Of a stretch of 64,000 nt of DNA, positions 56,594 through 64,000 are shown in pieces. The position numbers and the translations under genes are program-made. This stretch comes from CALFVT01 sp039989855 (lineage in GTDB: Bacteria > Pseudomonadota > Alphaproteobacteria > Caulobacterales > Maricaulaceae): NCBI GenBank assembly GCA_039989855.1, contig JBDXGZ010000001.1, positions 281,090 to 345,089 of the forward strand, in the 5' to 3' direction. Position 1 is the first letter of the stretch, and each line of letters starts with the position of its first letter. The notes under the pieces are model-generated. The model worked only from the letters and a program-made list of their open reading frames with translations. It made no database searches and had not been told where the DNA came from.

Positions 56594-57349
56594 TTATCCT
56601 GAAGAGGGAAGATCACGATTAGCTTCAATCTTGTGCGGATAGCGGTCAAATAGACGTGTAACGACAATATTTACCCGGGTTTTTATTTTCTCGAGGTCTG
56701 TTTCTCCTTCACCGGAGGCGTGGCCTTCCCATACCACAGCGTTACTTTCACGATCAATAATATCGATAAGCATGTTTCCTTGTCGGAAATTTTCGGCAAC
56801 TACAGTCGAGCGTGGAATTGAGGTGTATCCATAATAGTTTCTATACCCATATCCATAGCTATAACCGCTATATCTATTGCCATAGCCGTAATTACCGTAA
56901 CTGCTATTACTATAACCTCTGTTGCCATAACCTCTATACCCATGGCCATATCCTGTTCCATAGCCATTATAACTTGTAAGCTTTGTCTCGTAAGTAGTTT
57001 TAGTTTTATATTGCGTTTCGTCTTTCAGTGAAAATTGAATGGCAACTAACATATCAGCAGAATTTTTATCTGTGACTTCGTGGTAATTTCGAACATCCAT
57101 TTGATCACGAACAGCCTGCTCGACAATAACGCGAGAAAACGGTTTTGGCGGAGCCACTTCATTTTCACCTGGCGGCACGTCTAGCACAAAATAGGTCTTA
57201 TAGTTTGAAAAATCTGCATTATCGGCCGTAGCCGCATCTATTGATACAGGTTTTTTTTGCGGTGTCGTTTCACATGCAGACGGGGAGGTTGCCAAAATTA
57301 TTACCATGACAAACTGCGACGTTTTGCATTTTAAATTTATAAATATCAT
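56594..57349 (-). CDS. DUF4136 lipoprotein with a Tyr/Gly-rich insertion
   Basis: 251 residues. The signal peptide ends in SPSAC (lipobox-like). DUF4136 segments flank the insertion: DFSNYKTYFVLDVP...ADMLVAIQF at the N-side and GNMLIDIIDRESNAVVWEGHASG at the C-side. In between, residues ~128-178 are almost only Gly, Tyr, Asn, Ser and Arg (repeats such as GYGNRGYSNSSYGNYGYG). DUF4136 lipoproteins are outer-membrane-associated with unknown role; the insertion may be adhesive or disordered. Confidence 0.8.
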   Translation of the reverse strand: MIFINLKCKTSQFVMVIILATSPSACETTPQKKPVSIDAATADNADFSNYKTYFVLDVPPGENEVAPPKPFSRVIVEQAVRDQMDVRNYHEVTDKNSADMLVAIQFSLKDETQYKTKTTYETKLTSYNGYGTGYGHGYRGYGNRGYSNSSYGNYGYGNRYSGYSYGYGYRNYYGYTSIPRSTVVAENFRQGNMLIDIIDRESNAVVWEGHASGEGETDLEKIKTRVNIVVTRLFDRYPHKIEANRDLPSSG

Positions 57350-58342
57350 ATTTTTCCTTATGAATCATCCCCTTCATGTGTAAAAATAATGTCCGCTAAT
57401 AACGGTAACTCAAGACTAACAAACATAATGTTGAATTATTAAATCTATCAAATACTTTTAAGTGCGGAGACGGCTTATGAATTATCACAATAGGTAACGC
57501 AAGTCGTATATTTGCAATCTTAGCTATATCGTTCAAATATTAATAGGAATAATTTACTTGAGATAAAGGCCGCGAGTAGGGGAGTGTATTTAACCTTTAT
57601 GATCCAGTTTTTCATACTGCCAATTATGCCTTCGCACGATCATTACTAAAACTCCATGGCTGTCTATTTGCCAAGGCTTAATCACGTCAAATGTTTTGGA
57701 GAATATTGCTCTTTAATATTTTAAAACGCACAAGGAAGAGTTGTTCTAGGTTTTGATTATTTATCAGTCACTTAAAGGCATGACGACTGTTGCGCTGATT
57801 TAGATCTCTTTATGCTCGTTTGAAAAACAGTGGAGTTGGCATTAAAGGTAAAATGTTGCTAATAGTTCCAAATCCAAAGTATAATTTGGACATCTATTGT
57901 TTGGTTCAATCATTAAAAATTAGCTGGCCATATAAACACGCAATCATTACATTAATGATTGTCAATTATAATATTATCATGGTCAGTAAGAATGCAAATA
58001 TTAGCGATAATTGCGCAGACCATCATATTAGCCATTGTAGTTAGTTCGATACTTACAGTTTCTAATTCATTTGATGTATTATTACATATTTCTCATAATA
58101 TACATTATGCGATGGACTGGTGTTTTCAAAGTTATTTAGATTTTGTGCGTTTTCAATGTTAGTTCGATTTGTTTTCAATGTTCCCTTTTATCGATAAACT
58201 GCGTCTAGCTATCTTTGCAATTTTTCAAAGTTGTTTAGACTTCGTAATTAGAGAGAAGTGTCCGTTATAAAATTTCGTGTAAAGTTTGGGGGTGTTCCCC
58301 AGCAAAAACGAACAAATATATTATGCATAGAAATACCACTTT
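57350..58342. other. AT-rich 1-kb gap at the island border, no convincing gene
   Basis: This AT-rich stretch lies between the DUF4136 lipoprotein and the last gene of the defence operon. Only short ORFs with poor composition and non-ATG starts are present (for example 57820-58044 and 57959-58162), and I do not support them. The right end holds repeated TTTTCAAWGTT units and a hairpin at the lmuB-like stop codon (listed separately). It marks the change from core-type to accessory genes. Confidence 0.6.
58123..58245 (+). repeat. Four copies of TTTTCAAWGTT (imperfect ~23-bp repeats)
   Basis: The 11-mer TTTTCAA(A/T)GTT begins at 58123, 58150, 58172 and 58222, all in the same direction. Copies 1 and 4 extend to a 24-base unit with 21 matches (second half ATTTAGATTTTGT versus GTTTAGACTTCGT), and copy 2 is partly similar. 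Iterated direct sites near an island edge resemble arm-type recombinase sites or iterons, but no function can be assigned. Confidence 0.6.
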
Positions 58343-58350
58343 CTATGCAT
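58323..58350. repeat. Perfect 11-bp inverted repeat spanning the stop codon of the SMC-like ATPase gene
   Basis: ATGCATAGAAA (58323-58333) and TTTCTATGCAT (58340-58350) with a 6-base spacer; the TAG stop of the minus-strand ATPase gene lies within the right arm. No long T run follows on the minus strand, so it is a poor standard terminator; it might protect the mRNA 3' end or be a protein-binding site. Confidence 0.55.
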
Positions 58351-60475
58351 TAATCGACCCAGGTGTTATTGATTCCGAAGGAAGCACCCTATTCTCAGAA
58401 TGGAACGGCTTCCTTACACACCTAGTTTTTGGACCGTCGGTAGACCAGTCTTCGAAAAACACTGTGAGTAATTTTTCGGCTTCATTTGTAGGCCTTAACT
58501 TCCGCTCTAGCAGTCCTTTAAACCTTTCGTCGTGAGTCGAAATGAAAATTTGTTTGTGAGGCTTTATGCGCCTCAAAACATCTACCAATCCTAGCAAATT
58601 TAGCTTATCCAAATTTTGTAATGGATCGTCTAACATCGTTATGTTGAGTTTAAAATTCGGTATCGAGAGATTTAAAGCTAAAAATAACGAGACGGCAAAA
58701 GCGTTTAATTGAGAGCTACTCAATATCGGCCCCGCTTCAAGATTTTCATCGAGATTCGGATCATTGATGAAGACCTCTACCTTCCCTTTTCCGCCTTTGT
58801 TTTTAGCTACTAACTCCGTCACCTTAAAGGTTGGATGCGGATCAATTCGACTATAAATCCGTTGAAATAGTGGAGCTATGTCCTCTATTTTGGAGCGTGC
58901 AATCTCCAATGACGCACTTCTTAACCCTTCGATGAATTGAGTAACTGTCGAATCAGTTTTCTGGAGTGCGACAATCTCTTTTTGCAAAGTATCAATTTCT
59001 TTTCGGTAGCGCTTTTGCTCGGCCTCAAGTGCAGAAAGTTGAGATTTTTCACTCTCTCGTACTAAAGCCAGATTTACCTTTTCGCCCATTTCAATTAGCC
59101 CTGCCAGGCGATTTATTCTCAAATGGTATTGCTCAATACGGTCATCAAGTTCTTCTAAAGAAATATCTGGACCTAGTCCCGCCTCACTCAACTTGGATCT
59201 TAGGCTGTCTGTTCGTCTGTCTAGATCTGTCGCAATGCTTTCTAGTTGATTTTTTTGATTCATAGAGTTGCTGAGCTCCGCCCTTAGGCTTTCCATTGCT
59301 CCTCTCAGTCCGCCTAATTCTTCTTCTAAAGATATGGTTTTCGATGTTAAGTCCTGCTCATAAAGAGAGTATTTTTCTAAGTTCTTAGTAGATGCATGCA
59401 GATCATGCTCTTGATTACACACAGGGCATCTCCCCGTAAGATGGTCGGAGGCTATGTCTGCCATTAAGGAAAGCCGTTCTCCTTGGCTACGCCCCAAATA
59501 TAATTCGCCGAGTTCTTTGGTTGTTTTTCCAATTTGCAACTCTAATTTTGAGAGCTCCTCGGTCTTAGCTTTAATTTGTGCATCAAGGCTAGAAAGCCTC
59601 TCGGGAATATCTAAATCGATCTCTTCTATCGAGCGTTTGATGCCCGAGATTTCGATAAGATAATCTACGCTTCTCGTATCGGCGTTACGACTTCTTGATA
59701 GCGATGTCAGCATATCTTCTAAAGAAAATTTTGCGTCTAGCGACGGCAGTATTTGGGCAGCTTTTAATCTAAATGCTCTTTCTTCAATGTCATTATTGGG
59801 TGTCTTTATGGCCGATGATGATAAAGTAGACGCTCTTGCAGAAACATATTCATACCTCGCCAAAACTGGATCTAGCTTGTCTGATTGTATTCGTTTGATG
59901 TTTTTTCGCCATTCCGTTCTGCCAGATTCTAGCGTGCTCTTCAGCTCTAAAATTGTTCCTACACCTGCCATTTCGCTTAAAAGCTCGAACCTATTAGATG
60001 GATTGTCGGCCTCAATGAATTCGCGCATTAAATCCTGCTGCAAGTATACACTGCGAGTAAATAAGTGAGAAACAGTCGCGAACTCCTGGTTGACGTTCTG
60101 TGAGTCGAATAACAATCTCGAAAGCCTAGCCACTGCATCATCCTTGGCAAAAATAACTTCTCGTTCGACTATTCGAAGCTCTTCCGCTCCGGTTCTGTCG
60201 ACCTTTCGCGTTATCTCGATTGGGTCTCCCCCAGACATTTCTTGAATTGTGACACTTACCCTCGCCATACCGTCCCGAGAGTATTTTGAAATCGGAATAT
60301 CTTTCGTACTAAATCGATCAATATCTCCCGATAAACACCAAAGTATCGCATCCATGAATGAGGTTTTTCCGGTGCCGTTTGGACCAAAGAGAATTACTAC
60401 ATCTGAACTAAGGTCAAATATTTGTCTTTCAGGAAACCCCCTAAAACCCATAACGTCTAATTCGCAAAGCCTCAT
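58343..60475 (-). CDS. SMC/Rad50-like ATPase with zinc hook, Lamassu LmuB / ABC-3C ATPase-like
   Basis: 710 residues. Walker A GPNGTGKTS (31-39), a long coiled-coil region interrupted by the zinc-hook motif CPVC (350-353), ABC signature LSSSQ (585-589), Walker B ITMLDDP (612-618) and H-loop STHDE. This is the SbcC/Rad50 layout in a shortened form, as in ATPases of defence systems that sense foreign DNA ends or structures. It overlaps the middle gene by 4 bases and is the last gene of a three-gene operon with a SIR2 effector. Plain DNA repair (SbcC-like) is less likely because no SbcD nuclease is adjacent. Confidence 0.85.
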   Translation of the reverse strand: MRLCELDVMGFRGFPERQIFDLSSDVVILFGPNGTGKTSFMDAILWCLSGDIDRFSTKDIPISKYSRDGMARVSVTIQEMSGGDPIEITRKVDRTGAEELRIVEREVIFAKDDAVARLSRLLFDSQNVNQEFATVSHLFTRSVYLQQDLMREFIEADNPSNRFELLSEMAGVGTILELKSTLESGRTEWRKNIKRIQSDKLDPVLARYEYVSARASTLSSSAIKTPNNDIEERAFRLKAAQILPSLDAKFSLEDMLTSLSRSRNADTRSVDYLIEISGIKRSIEEIDLDIPERLSSLDAQIKAKTEELSKLELQIGKTTKELGELYLGRSQGERLSLMADIASDHLTGRCPVCNQEHDLHASTKNLEKYSLYEQDLTSKTISLEEELGGLRGAMESLRAELSNSMNQKNQLESIATDLDRRTDSLRSKLSEAGLGPDISLEELDDRIEQYHLRINRLAGLIEMGEKVNLALVRESEKSQLSALEAEQKRYRKEIDTLQKEIVALQKTDSTVTQFIEGLRSASLEIARSKIEDIAPLFQRIYSRIDPHPTFKVTELVAKNKGGKGKVEVFINDPNLDENLEAGPILSSSQLNAFAVSLFLALNLSIPNFKLNITMLDDPLQNLDKLNLLGLVDVLRRIKPHKQIFISTHDERFKGLLERKLRPTNEAEKLLTVFFEDWSTDGPKTRCVRKPFHSENRVLPSESITPGSINA

Positions 60476-61059
60476 GATGACACCAGTGCTTTATGAATAG
60501 CTTCAATCGGTGACTGAAGGTCCTTATAAGCATCAATTGCAATTTTTGACAATTCAGGGTCCACATTGTCACGCAGTAAATCGGGTAGCGTTTCCAGAGG
60601 GTCTGGTTTTTCATCAAGCTTTGCCCCCACTTCCAGAGGTAATAGTTGGCCTAAGGATCGCAAATAAACAGCGCTTGAGATAAGTTCCTCTGAAGTCACG
60701 ATAATCTTACGTACACGGTTGGTATCTCTTTCAATTTCAAATTTCTCGTAATTCTCATTAATAGGGCTTCTGCAGATCAAAACCAAATAAGCGTCGAAAA
60801 ACCTCGGAGCGGTACGTGCAATCTTCTGACTGACTAGTCTTACTAATGATGCTTGGGTATCAGACCACCCGCGAACCAATTCTTCCCATGTATTGTATAT
60901 TTCCAATCCTACAAAACCGAAGTCATCTTCGGCTAGCAAATCAAACTTACGACTTACATTTTCATCCGAAATGAATTCGCGTTTGATACTGTAACCCGAG
61001 TCGGAAAATGCCTCAGCCGTAAGTGACATTAATACGCTTTCGCTCAAAACCTCAGTCAT
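60472..61059 (-). CDS. Middle component of SMC-SIR2 operon (LmuC / ABC-3C middle-component-like)
   Basis: 195 residues, no strong domain by eye. The N-terminal ~75 residues contain FDLLAEDDFGFVGLEIYNTW, possibly a degenerate nuclease-like core; the centre has ERDTNRVRKIIVTSEEL, and the C-terminus is helical. A small protein between effector and SMC-like ATPase is the layout of Lamassu (LmuC) and ABC-three-component systems (middle component). It overlaps the SIR2 gene by 8 bases and the ATPase gene by 4 bases, so the three are translationally coupled. The assignment rests mainly on context. Confidence 0.65.
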   Translation of the reverse strand: MTEVLSESVLMSLTAEAFSDSGYSIKREFISDENVSRKFDLLAEDDFGFVGLEIYNTWEELVRGWSDTQASLVRLVSQKIARTAPRFFDAYLVLICRSPINENYEKFEIERDTNRVRKIIVTSEELISSAVYLRSLGQLLPLEVGAKLDEKPDPLETLPDLLRDNVDPELSKIAIDAYKDLQSPIEAIHKALVSS

Positions 61060-62443
61060 CTGATAACCAATCTACAAAGTTTGTTTCAAAATCCGGTTGA
61101 CTTGTTGAGAAAACCGCAGGGGGCCTTGGGCCATCTAGAATGTCCTCAGCAACCTCAGCATCAATAATATCAACCATCTGTCCTGCAAGAGTTACATCGT
61201 TAACACCACCAGCGATTACTACTGACAATTCTATTCCGCGATTTTCGCTGAGAGACTCTCGCACTTCGGTAATACTTTTTTCAATAGCGGGAAGAGACTT
61301 GGAGCCCATGCCGGAAACCAGCAAGACGTTACCTAGAACCGCGCCATCATTTCGGAGAGACCAGACTCCTCCACTGACAGGTGAAAGTTCATATCCCCCT
61401 AATTCTGCGCCTTTTAGTAACTTCAACAAAGGATAAACCTCAAGTTTTTCATCAAACTTCGTGTCAGGTCGGTATTCGCAATCTACATCTAAATACAGAT
61501 TGGCTCTAAACTTTCCTATGTCTAGCAAAGAAAGGTTTTTGAAAGTTTCAGCGAGTGTCTGAAACTTTGCGACATCTTCTGGGGCATGCCCATTGTTTTC
61601 CAAGAGGGTCTGACCGGAGGATTTGAGTTCATCGACGAGCTCTATTTTGAGTCTATTGGAAAGCAATTCCATTGTTTGTGACCAGCCTCCCTGGATATAG
61701 TTTTCTTCCGTCACAGCTAACGCCCCAGCAAACTGGTTTACACTTCTTTCGGCAATATCAGATTGATAGATTGGTTTGTTTTCACCGATCGCTTGTCTTA
61801 TTACATTGATCGTCTCGGAGAGAACTGGTGCTGGCGAGCCTAAACCTGAAAACAATATATTCGGCGCCGCTAGCACCTGAGTTGCTATTAACTGTTCCCA
61901 GTTGTTTCTCCACTCATCGTCCAATGCCTCGGTGCGCATGACCAATTCATCCGGTGGGCAATTGATGCAACCGTGTAAGTGTATGATGGTTGGATTTGCA
62001 GTTACTGCGATACCTGAAGTCTCTACGCTTAAGACTTCGGTAGATAACCCCATTTCTGTAACGGCATTTTGAATCGCTAGATCATAGTTCAAGTTTAGGA
62101 CGTAAGAAATGCTATGCTCTGCCATGAGAGCCACTAATAGTTTGTGCCCTTTGTTAGGTTTCGCTCTGCTCATTTTGTTTTTCGGAAATCGATCAACCAT
62201 CACTTTTTGAGATTCCGTTTTCGAAAAAACTAGAGAAGCGACTTCACTTAGGTTCCAGGATTCAGCGCAGTCTGATGATTGCAACACACCATCTTTCACA
62301 AGTTGATCAAATGTTGCTTCAGAAAGTGCTCCACCTGACGGTAGCCCCGTAGGGCGCTCCATAGAACAGCCAGCCCCGACAACGATTACAAGGCTATTAT
62401 CTCGTGAGGAAACTGAACGGAAAATTTCAGCAGGAACTGCGAT
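61052..62443 (-). CDS. SIR2-like NADase effector, predicted ATC start
   Basis: About 463 residues if started at the ATC at 62443. The SIR2 fold is shown by VIVVGAGCS (residues 19-27), NLNYD (117-121) and the catalytic-type HLHG (155-158). The C-terminal ~190 residues (from about residue 275) are a separate domain without recognised motifs, likely for contact with the partner proteins. SIR2 effectors deplete NAD+ during phage defence. The first in-frame ATG (62362) comes after the glycine motif and cannot be the true start. The open frame extends to a stop at 62498-62500 without ATG, GTG, TTG or CTG. ATC at 62443 has GAGGTG just upstream. Frameshift or pseudogenisation is the alternative. Confidence 0.8.
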   Translation of the reverse strand: MAVPAEIFRSVSSRDNSLVIVVGAGCSMERPTGLPSGGALSEATFDQLVKDGVLQSSDCAESWNLSEVASLVFSKTESQKVMVDRFPKNKMSRAKPNKGHKLLVALMAEHSISYVLNLNYDLAIQNAVTEMGLSTEVLSVETSGIAVTANPTIIHLHGCINCPPDELVMRTEALDDEWRNNWEQLIATQVLAAPNILFSGLGSPAPVLSETINVIRQAIGENKPIYQSDIAERSVNQFAGALAVTEENYIQGGWSQTMELLSNRLKIELVDELKSSGQTLLENNGHAPEDVAKFQTLAETFKNLSLLDIGKFRANLYLDVDCEYRPDTKFDEKLEVYPLLKLLKGAELGGYELSPVSGGVWSLRNDGAVLGNVLLVSGMGSKSLPAIEKSITEVRESLSENRGIELSVVIAGGVNDVTLAGQMVDIIDAEVAEDILDGPRPPAVFSTSQPDFETNFVDWLSDD

Positions 62444-62453
62444 ACTACACCTC
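62444..62453 (-). promoter_or_regulatory. Ribosome binding site supporting the ATC start of the SIR2 gene
   Basis: On the minus strand the sequence reads GAGGTG then TAGT then ATC. AGG is 6 bases from the ATC, a normal distance, and no other plausible start codon is in range in this frame. An ATG at 62475-62473 is in another frame and meets a stop after about 30 codons. Confidence 0.5.
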
Positions 62454-62502
62454 GTAAAATTACTCTTGATCCCATGGTAGGGCCTACTGGAGTTTATTCA
62501 AT

Positions 62503-63492
62503 TCAATATTTAATCTTTTTAACTACACTTATTAGTTTAGTGCGATCTCTTCGATCGTATCGCTTGGTTGTTTCTTGATGCTTATGATTTGCAATGTCCT
62601 GTGCCTCGGACATTGTCCCTCCCTCTTGAAGAAAATTAGTTATACCTGTAGCCCGGAACGTATGATTACTTATTTTATCTACTTCAATGCCGGCTTGATT
62701 GGCCCGTTTTGCAATCATAATTCTTGAATTACCTCGATCATATTGTTTGCCTGAGAGCGCTCCGTTCCTATTAGCTGACTGAAATAACCACTTATCCTTA
62801 TCGGTAATTGAGCCAGCTTGGATATAGCTGTCAATGTATTCTTTAAGCTCGCCAAGAATAGGTAGAGAATGACATTGTGCGCCTTTCTCCTCGAAATCCA
62901 TCCACCAGTGGCCATCTTCTTTATAATAATCCCCCCGTCGAACTGAGAGTGAGCCTCCAATTCGAACAAAGCCAAAAGCCATTAGAGCAATTAATGCCCT
63001 GTCACGATAATCAGTCGGTTTTGCCGGCGGATCCTCACGTTCGGTTATTGCAGTCAAATGATCTAGGATGGCACGGACTTCTTCTTTTGATATAGTTTGT
63101 GTCTTGCCGCGGGTATCGTTGACGAATGGATATTTCACACCAGCAGCCGGATTAGTTTTGAGTGCGCCATTATCGACAAAATACTGGAACATCGTCTTGG
63201 AGCCGTAATAGGCAACTTTGGCGGCGCTTTTACGGCCGCGATCTTCATAAAGATGGTCGACATATTTTCGGACGGTAATAGGCTCGATATCGATTATGTC
63301 GTCGATACCGTTTTCCTGACACCAAAGCAGGAAGAGTGTAGTAGCGTTTTTATAGGTCCTAGCAGTATCTCGTGATTTTATTGATACGTTTATGAACTCA
63401 TGATAGAGTTTCAGGAACGGACCTTCTGATGCATTCAGTATTGCGGCCGGAATGTCTTTTGAATGCTTCCTGCGACTGTCGCCCTCTTCCAT
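62503..63492 (-). CDS. Tyrosine recombinase / integrase
   Basis: 329 residues. An N-terminal SAM-like core-binding domain (~25-110) and a catalytic domain with the full set of residues: Arg177 (FVRIGGS), Lys203, His277 and Arg280 (HTFRAT), His303 (NHKHQETT) and Tyr312 (KRYDRR). It lies 60 bases upstream of the SIR2 gene on the same strand, so it probably belongs to the mobile element that carries the defence operon. The attachment site is not identified. Confidence 0.9.
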   Translation of the reverse strand: MEEGDSRRKHSKDIPAAILNASEGPFLKLYHEFINVSIKSRDTARTYKNATTLFLLWCQENGIDDIIDIEPITVRKYVDHLYEDRGRKSAAKVAYYGSKTMFQYFVDNGALKTNPAAGVKYPFVNDTRGKTQTISKEEVRAILDHLTAITEREDPPAKPTDYRDRALIALMAFGFVRIGGSLSVRRGDYYKEDGHWWMDFEEKGAQCHSLPILGELKEYIDSYIQAGSITDKDKWLFQSANRNGALSGKQYDRGNSRIMIAKRANQAGIEVDKISNHTFRATGITNFLQEGGTMSEAQDIANHKHQETTKRYDRRDRTKLISVVKKIKY

Positions 63493-63546
63493 AAAAATGC
63501 CCTTTATATATTCAAATCTATATTAGACTATATCATTTTTTAAAAC

Positions 63547-64000
63547 TCAAGCATTCAAACCGTCTAGTGTTTTAAAGTACTCATCCTCCGAAACATAACG
63601 TCTTGATTTACTGATGTCTCTGGAAGAGTATATTTCAATCATATTTCGTGCGCAAAACCTTTTTACGTTTTTGTTAGCACTTCGAACCTTTAAAGGACGC
63701 CCTGTAGGTGACAGAGATGGCGTGTATCGCTGAAATAATGAGCTTTCTGGATTCTCAACAATACACCGTTCTAGATATAGCTCCAGATGTCGGGCTGATT
63801 TGGGACAAAATTTGACAATCCACTTATCTTCACCTTTGAAATAGACAATATATTTCTCTCCTAATTTGTTTACAACAAGATTACTAAATTTTAGCTTCCC
63901 CACCTCCCCTACTTTTAAATCTAAATATAGTAAAATTGCAACGAAGGCATTGGTTCTAAAGTCGAGAATATCGGAAGCTATTGGATTATCTAATACCTTG
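63547..64000 (-). CDS. Degenerate tyrosine-recombinase-like protein, incomplete at window end
   Basis: The frame is open to the end of the window and gives about 150 residues. Before the GTG at 63903 it reads FRTNAFVAILLYLDLKVGEVGKL, which matches the first catalytic segment of tyrosine recombinases (usually GLRxxEL) but has Lys where the catalytic Arg is expected. No HxxR or Tyr motif is seen before the stop at 63547. It is probably a partner recombinase or a decayed one, 54 bases upstream of the intact integrase gene. Confidence 0.6.
   Translation of the reverse strand, partial: KVLDNPIASDILDFRTNAFVAILLYLDLKVGEVGKLKFSNLVVNKLGEKYIVYFKGEDKWIVKFCPKSARHLELYLERCIVENPESSLFQRYTPSLSPTGRPLKVRSANKNVKRFCARNMIEIYSSRDISKSRRYVSEDEYFKTLDGLNA

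Noticed and set aside
57820..58162. Two overlapping plus-strand ORFs of 74 and 67 residues in the gene-free region
   Set aside because: AT-rich, composition unlike the neighbours, no convincing ribosome binding site or family resemblance.
58966..59265. Plus-strand 99-residue ORF inside the SMC-like ATPase gene
   Set aside because: A shadow frame opposite coiled-coil coding sequence; no start signal or known motif.
62362..62475. Starting the SIR2 gene at the ATG at 62362, or from the out-of-frame ATG at 62475
   Set aside because: The first cuts the GAGxS NAD-binding motif; the second is in another frame that stops after about 30 codons and does not resemble SIR2 N-termini.

Overview
This window looks like a chromosome segment of a marine-type alphaproteobacterium of moderate-to-low GC, most like the Hyphomonadaceae/Maricaulales. 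I base this on an NDUFS4-like complex I subunit, sdhE next to mfd, cysE followed by a DUF3126 gene, cysG-DUF2849-sulfite reductase, and a PopA/PleD-like protein. Species-level placement is not possible from sequence reading alone.

Layout. 1-14.7 kb: end of a HerA-like ATPase, complex I accessory subunit, tRNA-Arg(UCU), a CE15-type esterase lipoprotein, metC, cysK, a DUF3089 protein, a DUF502 membrane protein, recG, sdhE, mfd, and a degenerate REC-REC-GGDEF protein. 14.7-20.4 kb: M2 dipeptidase, hemH, a P-loop kinase gene overlapping thrC, and an XRE-cupin regulator. 20.5-25.1 kb: the operon cysG-DUF2849-cysI-(DUF934/cysH), divergent from the regulator. 25.1-31.9 kb: a compact histidine operon on the minus strand (yerC/hisR-hisG-hisD-hisCB-hisH-hisA-hisF-hisIE) with a hisC-hisB fusion. 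32.1-38.3 kb: GH10 xylanase lipoprotein, SulP transporter, and cysD-cysNC followed by a DHH phosphoesterase. 39.4-57.4 kb: thiolase and SDR, alpha/beta hydrolase, queF, cysE, DUF3126, gamma-carbonic anhydrase, a GYF_2 protein, a rhomboid lacking its catalytic His, membrane proteins, patatin, M28 peptidase, desaturase, cytochrome c-PQQ dehydrogenase, HAD, GST, and several small secreted proteins. 57.4-64 kb: about 1 kb without a convincing gene, then an accessory island. It holds an SMC/Rad50-like ATPase, a middle protein and a SIR2 effector, next to an intact tyrosine recombinase and part of a second, degenerate one.

How the genes work together. Sulfate assimilation is nearly complete here: uptake (SulP), activation (CysDNC), reduction (CysH, CysI with siroheme from CysG), cysteine formation (CysE, CysK) and transsulfuration (MetC). 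The histidine pathway is complete except for histidinol-phosphatase. The CE15 esterase and GH10 xylanase together suggest use of glucuronoxylan.

Most notable points: (1) a Lamassu/ABC-3C-like defence operon with a SIR2 effector whose reading frame has no ATG, GTG, TTG or CTG upstream of the NAD-binding motif, but does have a strong ribosome binding site before an ATC codon; (2) a CysD with an added N-terminal HTH-like domain; (3) the HisC-HisB fusion in a gamma/Bacteroidetes-style his operon with a TrpR-family regulator and a 20-bp operator; (4) a PopA-like c-di-GMP effector candidate that keeps only the RxxD inhibitory site; (5) a rhomboid with Asn in place of the catalytic His.
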